Shown: positions 1 to 5,430 of the stretch, piece by piece | How the letters are laid out: every line of letters begins with the position of its first letter | Position numbering within the stretch: the stretch's first letter is position 1 | Origin: JAWLCQ01 sp041687095 | GTDB lineage: Bacteria; Planctomycetota; Phycisphaerae; SM23-33 | Length of the DNA: 13,633 bases | Assembly: GCA_041687095.1 (NCBI GenBank) | Contig: JAWLCQ010000136.1 | Location: 1-13,633 of the forward strand | Reading direction: 5' to 3' | Notes under the pieces: model-generated | The model's input: only the letters and a program-made list of their open reading frames with translations | The model's database searches: none | What the model was told of the DNA's origin: nothing | Made by a program: the position numbers and the translations under genes

Positions 1-66
1 AAATCCGACGCACGACCCTTCGACCCGCTCCGGGCCAGGAATCCGAAGCAGATCCGAAGCACGAGG
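1..66. repeat. Degenerate short direct repeats (ATCCGAAGCA type)
   Basis: The words ATCCGACGCACGA (3-15), ATCCGAAGCAG (about 41-51) and ATCCGAAGCACGA (about 52-64) are near copies of one another, the last two in tandem. They contain no convincing reading frame and look like a dispersed intergenic repeat. No gene is visible upstream in the window. Confidence is moderate because the unit is short. Confidence 0.5.
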
Positions 67-98
67 CCCGCAGCGCGAGACCTGCACGCGAGGCTGCA

Positions 99-405
99 AA
101 CCCCTCTCCCCTCGGGGAGAGGTCCCCGAGCGAAGCGAGGGGGGTGAGGGGGCGCCGGGAGTCGAGGACGGTTCGGATCTCGCGGTGAAGGGCCTCACGC
201 AAAGGCGCAAAGGCGCGAAGAAGAGAAGAAGACACAGCCCGGAGAGAGCGGGATCCCGCCGCTTCCGGGCTTGCGCGGACCCGAGGAGCACCGAAGGGCG
301 GGCGGACTGCCGGGAGTTGTTCGCCTCACGAAACCGCCCGCTATGCCCGGGGCCCCCTCACCGCCCCGCTGCGCGGGGCACCTCTCCCCGAGGGGAGAGG
401 GGTTG
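99..405. repeat. Long inverted repeat flanking about 200 bp
   Basis: A left arm at 99-152 and a right arm at about 353-405 are reverse complements over roughly 50 nt. The outer 24 nt (AACCCCTCTCC...GGGGAGAGGT) are identical, followed by a variable hairpin and then a shared GGTGAGGGGG. In the right arm the inner hairpin is a perfect CCCCGC-TGC-GCGGGG. The enclosed DNA also holds a half-copy of a different purine-rich repeat (196-231, GCAAAGGCGCAAAGGCGCGAAG). The arrangement resembles a REPIN or MITE: two REP-like hairpins in opposite orientation without a transposase. A small open frame at 185-406 lies within these repeats and is not credible as a gene. Nothing else is seen in 1-428. Confidence 0.75.
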
Positions 406-428
406 ACTGCTGACAGGAGACGAGTGAC

Positions 429-1520
429 GTGAACGCACGAGAAACCTTCCTCAAAGCCCTCGCCTTCGAGTCCCCCGGGAAGACCCTCGCGACGCTGGGG
501 GGCATCTGGCCCAGCACGATCGAGCGGTGGCACACCGAGGGGCTGGAGGCGTCGATCAACACGATCCCGGCCATCATCGACCACCTGGGCCTCCAGCGGC
601 ACATCTGGACGGGCCCGCCGGGGGCGAACGTGTTCACCTTCCCGCACTTCCCGCGGACGGTGCTCGCCGAGACCGAGGACAAGGTCACCTACGTCAACGG
701 CCACGGGGTGACGTGCACGGAGTTCCGCAAGGACAACTACAAGTCCATGCCGCACTTCGAGGACTATCCCGTCAAGACGCCCGCCGACTGGCAAGCGTAC
801 AAGCCCCGCCTGCGGTGGGACGACGCGCGGGTGACGGACCGGTGGCGGGCAGCCGTCGCGGGGTGGCGGGAGCGAACGGACCCGCTCATCCTGGCGTTCA
901 ACCACGGGTCGAGCCTGTACGCCTCGCTGCGCGAGCTGATGGGCGTCGAGGCGCTGTCGATGGCCTTCTACGACGAGCCCGCGATGATCGAGGACATGAT
1001 GGACACGGTCCTGGAGCTGTTCTGCCGCTCCTGCGATGCGCTGTTCGCCGACTTCGCCCCCGACGCCTTCTGCCTGTGGGAGGACATGGCGTACAAGACC
1101 GCGTCGCTGGTGAGCCCGCGGATCGTCCGCGAGCGGATGCTCCCGCGCTACCGCGTCATGGTCGCCAAGCTGCGGGCCAGGGGCGTGCCCTTCATCGTCC
1201 TCGACAGCGACGGGTACATCGAGGAACTGATCCCCATCTGGATGGAGGCGGGGATCGACGGGGTCGTGCCCATGGAGGCGCAGGCCGGGATGGACGTGGC
1301 CGTCTACCGCGAGCGCTACCCCCGCCTGCTGATGCTGGGCGGAGTGGACAAGAAGGCCCTGGCGGGGGGGCGCGACGCCATCGACCGCGAGATGGACAAG
1401 ATTGCCCGCGTGGTGGCGACGGGCGGGTTCGTGCCGTGGTTCGATCACGGCCTGCCGCACGACGTGAGTTGGGAGAGCTTCCTGTACTACGTCGGAAGGC
1501 TCAAAGAGGTGTGCGGGTAG
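429..1520 (+). CDS. Uroporphyrinogen decarboxylase (URO-D) superfamily protein
   Basis: The 363-residue soluble protein opens MNARETFLKALAFESPGKT, the usual start of URO-D/MtaA/CmuA-like proteins (family normally about 340-380 aa). Other family-like stretches are the central LILAFNHGSSLYASLRELMG, ELFCRSCDALFADFAPDAFCLWEDMAYKTASLVSP, VPFIVLDSDGYIEELIPIWMEAGIDGVVPMEAQAG, and the C-terminal GGFVPWFDHGLPHDVSWESF. The superfamily includes haem-pathway HemE and corrinoid- or folate-dependent methyltransferases. The HemE N-terminal signature around PVWxMRQAGR is absent, so a HemE role is unlikely and the substrate is unknown; a methyltransferase-like or catabolic role is inference. The start is GTG, chosen because AGGAGA (415-420) lies 8 nt upstream. 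The gene begins just after a long repeat arm and is followed 92 nt later by the lipoprotein gene on the same strand. Confidence 0.88.
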   Translation: MNARETFLKALAFESPGKTLATLGGIWPSTIERWHTEGLEASINTIPAIIDHLGLQRHIWTGPPGANVFTFPHFPRTVLAETEDKVTYVNGHGVTCTEFRKDNYKSMPHFEDYPVKTPADWQAYKPRLRWDDARVTDRWRAAVAGWRERTDPLILAFNHGSSLYASLRELMGVEALSMAFYDEPAMIEDMMDTVLELFCRSCDALFADFAPDAFCLWEDMAYKTASLVSPRIVRERMLPRYRVMVAKLRARGVPFIVLDSDGYIEELIPIWMEAGIDGVVPMEAQAGMDVAVYRERYPRLLMLGGVDKKALAGGRDAIDREMDKIARVVATGGFVPWFDHGLPHDVSWESFLYYVGRLKEVCG

Positions 1521-1573
1521 ATGATGGACATGCGCAAACGTGCATTGACGGGATATCCCCGGGCATCGTCCGG

Positions 1574-1579
1574 TACAAT
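1574..1579 (+). promoter_or_regulatory. Possible -10 element for the lipoprotein gene
   Basis: TACAAT resembles a sigma70 -10 box and lies 33 nt before the ATG at 1613. The only good -35 candidate, TTGACG at 1545-1550, is 23 bp away, longer than the usual 16-18 bp. The site is therefore weakly supported, and the gene may instead be read through from the URO-D gene. Confidence 0.3.
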
Positions 1580-1612
1580 ACAGGTGGAGTCCGCCGACCC
1601 AGGAGACAAGCG

Positions 1613-2803
1613 ATGAGACCACTGCGATGGATGCTGGTACTGGTGCTGATCGTGGGCGTCACCGGTTGCTTCAAGGTGACCGTTCCCAAGATCCCCGAGA
1701 GGTTCAACGTCAACTTCGACGAGGGGGACGACCGCAGCCGCAGCGACAGCGGGGACCGGTGGGACCGCGACGAGTACCCGACCGGCCCGGAGTCAACGCC
1801 CCCGTCTCGCCGGCCCAGCCAGTTGCCGCTGTCGGTGGCCGGCGGCGGGTGGTCGGACCTGGCCTACAGCCTCGGGGGCGCCATCATCGGCGCCGAGGGA
1901 GGGTACCTCTACTACCCTTTTGACACCCTCGCCTACCCGGGCAAGTCGGTGGACCTGGGCGTGCGGCTGCAGGAGATCCGCCGCATGTCGGGCGTCGAGG
2001 GGGTGGCGGTCGAGTTCCTCCTCGACGGGAAGCGCGTGGGGACGGACATGACGGACTCCGAGGGGATCGCGGTGATCCCCTGGACCCCGGCGAAGCCCGG
2101 GTGCTACACCTTCCGCGCCCGCATCGCCGACGCCCCCCGCGACCACGAGCCCGCCGAGGCCATCGAGCCCGTCCTCCTCGTCGTCTGCGCCCGCGAGAAG
2201 GACACCCCGATGATGGTCATCGACCTCGACCACACGGTCGTGGACGCCAGCTTCTGGCGGGTCCTGCTGCCCGGGAGCGGTTGGGCCAAGCCCATGGCCG
2301 GGTCCGTCGAGGTCACCCGGCGGCTGGCGAAGGATTACCAGCTCATCTACCTCACGCACCGCCCGGACCTGCTGACGCGGCGGAGCAAGGCGTGGCTGTC
2401 CGAGCACGGGTACCCGGTGGCCCCGCTGCTGGTGAGCGAGATGAAGGACGTGATGGACAGCGGGGAGTTCAAGACCGGCAAGCTCAAGAGCCTTCGCGAG
2501 GCGTACCCGCGGCTTTCGATCGGGATCGGGGACAAGCCCTCCGACGCCCAGGCGTACGTGCAGAACGGCATGACGGCGTACCTGCTGCCGAACTTTGACA
2601 AGAATGACCCCGATGAGATGCGCGAGCTGGCGGAGATCGTCCGCGACATCAAGGGTCCCGGGACGCTGCAGGTGGTCAGTTCGTGGGACGAGATCGAGGC
2701 GGGCATCTACCGGGAGCGGCGGTATCCGCCGAAGGAGTTCGTCAGCTACCTCACCCAGCGCGCCCGCGCGGTCGAGCGGCTGAAGGAGGACGACGACGAC
2801 TGA
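1613..2803 (+). CDS. Exported lipoprotein with Ig-like segment and LNS2-like HAD phosphatase domain
   Basis: The protein has 396 residues. Residues 1-19 form a lipoprotein signal: basic MRPLR, a hydrophobic stretch, then lipobox V16-T17-G18-C19, so the mature protein should be lipid-anchored at Cys19. Residues 20-90 are a hydrophilic Asp/Arg/Ser/Pro-rich linker. Residues about 105-190 (AYPGKSVDLGVRL...GIAVIPWTPAKPGCYTFRARIAD) look like an Ig-like beta-sandwich. Residues about 200-350 carry all HAD motifs: D204-L-D206-H-T208 (motif I), T248 in YLTHRP (II), a lysine in FKTGKLK (K287, K290 or K292; III), and G306-DKPSD311 (IV). The spacing and the LTHRP, FKTGKLKSLREAYP and GIGDKPSD wording recall LNS2/lipin-type phosphatases. 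A phosphatidate or other envelope phosphomonoester substrate is inference. The ATG is supported by AGGAGA at 1601-1606. The protein ends in an acidic KEDDDD tail, 6 nt from the convergent peptidase gene. Confidence 0.87.
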   Translation: MRPLRWMLVLVLIVGVTGCFKVTVPKIPERFNVNFDEGDDRSRSDSGDRWDRDEYPTGPESTPPSRRPSQLPLSVAGGGWSDLAYSLGGAIIGAEGGYLYYPFDTLAYPGKSVDLGVRLQEIRRMSGVEGVAVEFLLDGKRVGTDMTDSEGIAVIPWTPAKPGCYTFRARIADAPRDHEPAEAIEPVLLVVCAREKDTPMMVIDLDHTVVDASFWRVLLPGSGWAKPMAGSVEVTRRLAKDYQLIYLTHRPDLLTRRSKAWLSEHGYPVAPLLVSEMKDVMDSGEFKTGKLKSLREAYPRLSIGIGDKPSDAQAYVQNGMTAYLLPNFDKNDPDEMRELAEIVRDIKGPGTLQVVSSWDEIEAGIYRERRYPPKEFVSYLTQRARAVERLKEDDDD

Positions 2804-2809
2804 CCCCGC

Positions 2810-3946
2810 TCACCCCCGGGCCGCTTGGCAGAGCACGTCGGCGAGGCGGGATCCGATCTCGCGGTAGAGTTCGCGGGTGAGGAGGGTCTCCCCGGCCATC
2901 GCGTAGGGGGTTTCCATGGACAGGCTCGGGATGGCGAGGGACTCGCAGCAGAAGCGGGTGAAGGTGGGCAGTTCCCAGCGGGAGGCGTAGGTGGCGAGGC
3001 GGAGGGGATCGGGGGCGGCGAGGCGGGGGGTGAGGGCCTCGCTGAAGGCCTCGGCCAGGGCGCGGGAGGGGGCGGCGAAGTCCCCGGCGTAGTCGGGTTT
3101 GGGGAGGAAGAAGTAGGCGCCCTTGGCCTCCGTGCCGCCCGGGGCGTGGAGGTCCAGGCCCAGCAGGGGGCGGCAGCGGCCCTTCCAGCGGTGCATGTCG
3201 CGCTGGAGCACGAGCGCCTCGTGGCGCATGGGCGGGTGGCCCCAGGCGCGGTTGAGGTCGATGGGGAAGTTATCCTTGCCGTAGTCCCCGCCCTCGACCC
3301 CGTCGATGTTGGACAGCGGGACCGCCCAGACGAGCGGGGCCTCGGTTCCGCACTCGGCGAACCGCCGCAGCATGCCGTCCAGCACCCACGAGCCCGGGGT
3401 CTCCCCCGAGTGCTGGCGGGCGACGAGGTACACGCCCGCGCGGGTGGAGCTGGGCGCCCCGCGGTCGTTGCTGAGCCTCACCAGGCCCCGCCCGCCCTGG
3501 GACACGCCGATCTCGTCCGCCCGCCAGTACCCGTCCGTGTCGGCGAGCAGGGCCTCGACGTCCCGCAGATCGTAGGGGTAGCACAGGGCGACGTCGGCGG
3601 TGCGGTGAGGGTAGGGGAGGGTCCACTCGGCGCAGACGCGGCCGTCGTCGAGGGTCATCGCCTGCCCCCCGCCCAGGCGCTCCCAGTCGCCGCCGTCGGC
3701 GCGGACGGTGGGGCGGAACCGGGCGACGTCCCCGCCGCCCAGGAGGTTGTGGGCGTTCTTGAGGATGAGGCGGACGGTGGCCCCGGGGGGCGGGGGGGCG
3801 TCGGAGACGAGGCGGAAGCGGAACCAGAGCGTCTCGGGGCCCCCGTGCGGGTGGGCGTCAAACGCCACCGCGGCGGCGGGTCCGTCCACGATCTCCACCC
3901 GCGCGGCGTTGCCGCACGGAACGCTGGTCTCCACGTGCAGGGCCAT
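2810..3946 (-). CDS. M14 zinc carboxypeptidase, cytosolic carboxypeptidase (CCP/Nna1-like) type
   Basis: The protein has 378 residues and no signal peptide. Residues 1-145 match the N-terminal beta-sandwich of CCPs: WFRFRLVSDAPPPPGATVRL at 41-60, then LCYPYDLRDVEALLAD at 121-136. The catalytic M14 domain follows: H179-S-G-E182 supplies two zinc ligands, DLNR at 230-233 binds the substrate carboxylate, H267 in LGLDLHAPGG is the third zinc ligand, and E345 in SLSMETPYA is the probable general base. All key residues are present, so the enzyme should be active in removing C-terminal residues. Eukaryotic CCPs trim glutamates from tubulin; bacterial substrates are unknown. ATG at 3946 is the only sensible in-frame start and has no Shine-Dalgarno sequence; a promoter ending 6 nt before it suggests a leaderless mRNA. 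The gene is convergent with the lipoprotein gene and divergent from the exonuclease gene. Confidence 0.88.
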   Translation of the reverse strand: MALHVETSVPCGNAARVEIVDGPAAAVAFDAHPHGGPETLWFRFRLVSDAPPPPGATVRLILKNAHNLLGGGDVARFRPTVRADGGDWERLGGGQAMTLDDGRVCAEWTLPYPHRTADVALCYPYDLRDVEALLADTDGYWRADEIGVSQGGRGLVRLSNDRGAPSSTRAGVYLVARQHSGETPGSWVLDGMLRRFAECGTEAPLVWAVPLSNIDGVEGGDYGKDNFPIDLNRAWGHPPMRHEALVLQRDMHRWKGRCRPLLGLDLHAPGGTEAKGAYFFLPKPDYAGDFAAPSRALAEAFSEALTPRLAAPDPLRLATYASRWELPTFTRFCCESLAIPSLSMETPYAMAGETLLTRELYREIGSRLADVLCQAARG

Positions 3947-3952
3947 GGGGGG

Positions 3953-3981
3953 ATTATGCAGGAAGGGTCGGCAATCCGCAA
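3953..3981 (-). promoter_or_regulatory. Sigma70-like promoter of the M14 peptidase (leaderless)
   Basis: On the minus strand TTGCGG (3981-3976) is followed by exactly 17 bp and then CATAAT (3958-3953). The -10 box ends 6 nt before the ATG at 3946, so transcription would begin at or next to the start codon and leave no 5' leader. This agrees with the absence of a ribosome binding site. Confidence 0.6.
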
Positions 3982-3994
3982 TCGCCTCCCGGCG

Positions 3995-4023
3995 TGGACT
4001 TGCCTTGCCTGGGGGGCTATAGT
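3995..4023 (+). promoter_or_regulatory. Sigma70-like promoter of the exonuclease gene
   Basis: TGGACT (3995-4000), a 17-bp spacer and TATAGT (4018-4023) form a plausible promoter, 32 nt before the ATG at 4056. It points away from the peptidase promoter inside the same 109-bp intergenic stretch. The -35 matches the consensus at four of six positions. Confidence 0.5.
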
Positions 4024-4055
4024 TGGAGTTCGGGAGTTGTTCGGTAGGCGGGGGG

Positions 4056-5090
4056 ATGGAGGCGCGGGTGGCGGACGGCGGATCGGGACAACCGGAGCGT
4101 GACGCGCGGGGCGACGAGGCACGGGAGGACGTGCTGGCGTCGCTGCGGCGGCGGATGCGGCGGATCGGCGGCGGGACGGGCGTGGCGCCCGCTGGCGGCG
4201 AGGGTCCGCTCGCGCCCTCGGGGTCTGCACCGCCCTCGGCCGCTGCGCTCCCTTCGCCCGCGCGTGCCACCCCGCCCGCGTTTCGGCGAGGGGCGCGGGC
4301 CCCCATCGTCTATCGCCGCGATCTGCCTGCCCGCTCGCGCTCCAGCGCCCCGCCGCCGATCGCTCGCGGTGTGCCCCCGCTCCCGCTCGCCCAGGCCGTC
4401 CCCGGTGAGGAACTCCGCACCGACGCCGGTGCGCTCTACCGTGTCCGCCAGGTCGTGGCGGAGATGGACGGCGGATGGGGGCCGATGGGCGAGGCGTTCC
4501 GCCGGGCGATGGAGGCCAGCCCCGCCCTGCGCGTGCGGCTGGCGGCGTGCGGGGCGGATGAGTCCTTCACCTGCCGCGACGCGCTGTTCATGGACCTCGA
4601 AACCACCGGGCTGAGCAACTCCCCGCTGTTCCTCATCGGGGCGATGGTGTGGGAGAACGAGGGGCTCGTGGTGCATCAGCTCCTCGCCCGCGACTACAGC
4701 GAGGAGCGCTCCGCCCTGCGGGCGTATGCGGACCTGGCGGGCGGGCGGCGGCTGCTGGTGACGTTCAACGGCAAGAGCTTCGACGTGCCCTACCTCCGCG
4801 CCCGCTCGGCCGCCTGCGCCGTGCCCCTGCCGCTGGACGTGGCGCACTTCGATCTGCTGCACGAGTCGCGGCGGGTGTGGAAGCACCGCCTCCCGGACTG
4901 CCGCCTGCAGACGCTGGAGGCCCACGTGTGCGGGCGGCGGCGGTTCGGGGACATCCCCGGCCACGCCATCCCCGACGCCTACCACGCCTTCGTCCGCACG
5001 GGCGACGCGAGGCAGATCGCGGAGATCCTCAAGCACAACCTGCTGGACCTGCTGACGCTGGCGGATTTGATGGCGCGATTCGACGGGTGA
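4056..5090 (+). CDS. mrfB: MrfB/YprB-type DEDD 3'-5' exonuclease (RNase H-like fold)
   Basis: The protein has 344 residues. Residues 1-115 are a basic, Ala/Pro/Arg/Gly-rich, probably disordered region. Residues about 170-344 form a DnaQ-like domain: Exo I is D180-L-E182-T-T-G in FMDLETTGLS, Exo II is TFNGKSFDVPYLRAR (residues 236-250, D243), and Exo III is H327-N-L-L-D331 in KHNLLDLLTLADL. All catalytic acids are present. This wording (FNGKxFDxPxL, HNxxDxxxL) is typical of YprB, named MrfB in Bacillus subtilis, where the gene adjoins the helicase gene yprA/mrfA; here two MrfA-like helicases follow. B. subtilis MrfB is longer and carries TPR-like sequence after the nuclease domain; this protein stops just after Exo III. 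ATG 4056 is preferred to a TTG at 4023 because that TTG overlaps the -10 box. The ribosome binding site is weak (GGCGGGGGG). Confidence 0.85.
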   Translation: MEARVADGGSGQPERDARGDEAREDVLASLRRRMRRIGGGTGVAPAGGEGPLAPSGSAPPSAAALPSPARATPPAFRRGARAPIVYRRDLPARSRSSAPPPIARGVPPLPLAQAVPGEELRTDAGALYRVRQVVAEMDGGWGPMGEAFRRAMEASPALRVRLAACGADESFTCRDALFMDLETTGLSNSPLFLIGAMVWENEGLVVHQLLARDYSEERSALRAYADLAGGRRLLVTFNGKSFDVPYLRARSAACAVPLPLDVAHFDLLHESRRVWKHRLPDCRLQTLEAHVCGRRRFGDIPGHAIPDAYHAFVRTGDARQIAEILKHNLLDLLTLADLMARFDG

Positions 5091-5100
5091 GGGGGAACTG

Positions 5101-5215
5101 CACCGCGGAGAACGCAGAGGACGCAGAGAGGGAGGGAACTGGGTGCCGCGGTGCCGGGCGCCGTGGTCTGCGGAGCTGGGTGCCGTGGTTTGCGGAGCGA
5201 AGCGGAGCAACCACG
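5101..5215. repeat. Half-copy of the CGCAGAG repeat plus direct-repeat hairpin unit
   Basis: Positions 5101-5130 (CACCGCGGAGAACGCAGAGG and onward) match one arm of the palindromic family seen complete at 5276-5379 and 9294-9386, without a partner arm. Next come two 17-nt direct repeats differing at one base (GCCGTGGTCTGCGGAGC at 5160-5176 and GCCGTGGTTTGCGGAGC at 5182-5198). The second can fold back through CGTGGTT (5184-5190) and AACCACG (5209-5215). No gene is apparent in 5091-5430. Confidence 0.55.
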
Positions 5216-5275
5216 TCCAACCGACACTGCCTGCGAGTTCGCTGGGATGCGTATGAGGCGTTGTGGAGAGAGGAG

Positions 5276-5379
5276 TCACCGCAAAGGTCGCAAAGAACGC
5301 GAAGTGGTGGTGTTGGGAACCTCGATTCCCCGGGGGTCTGCTCCACCGCCCTTTGCGATCTTCGCGGCCTTTGCGGTGA
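5276..5379. repeat. Palindromic element upstream of the first helicase gene
   Basis: A left arm (5276-5307, beginning TCACCGCAAAGG) and a right arm (5343-5379, ending CCTTTGCGGTGA) are imperfect reverse complements over about 37 nt, separated by a 35-nt loop. The arms are built from a roughly 10-nt period (CGCAAAG / CGCGAAG). It belongs to the same family as the element inside the second helicase gene. The right arm overlaps an alternative upstream ATG (5383), which argues against that start. Confidence 0.75.
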
Positions 5380-5430
5380 AAGATGCGTTTCCGGTTCGCA
5401 CTCTCGATTGCGTATCGTGCACGTGACCCC

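Noticed and set aside
429..1520. Naming the URO-D protein hemE
   Set aside because: The HemE N-terminal signature around PVWxMRQAGR is missing and no haem genes are nearby.
1545..1579. Strong promoter TTGACG...TACAAT
   Set aside because: The 23-bp spacer is too long for a normal sigma70 promoter; only the -10 box is kept, at low confidence.
195..1622. 475-residue minus-strand open frame opposite the URO-D gene
   Set aside because: The plus-strand protein has family motifs and a ribosome binding site. The minus frame is a low-complexity shadow of high-GC coding DNA.
4023..4055. TTG start extending the exonuclease by 11 residues
   Set aside because: It overlaps the predicted -10 box; ATG 4056 fits the promoter better.
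5383..5430. Upstream ATG extending helicase 1 by 16 residues
   Set aside because: The ATG abuts a repeat arm, and the extension has no counterpart in helicase 2, whose first residue aligns with ATG 5431.
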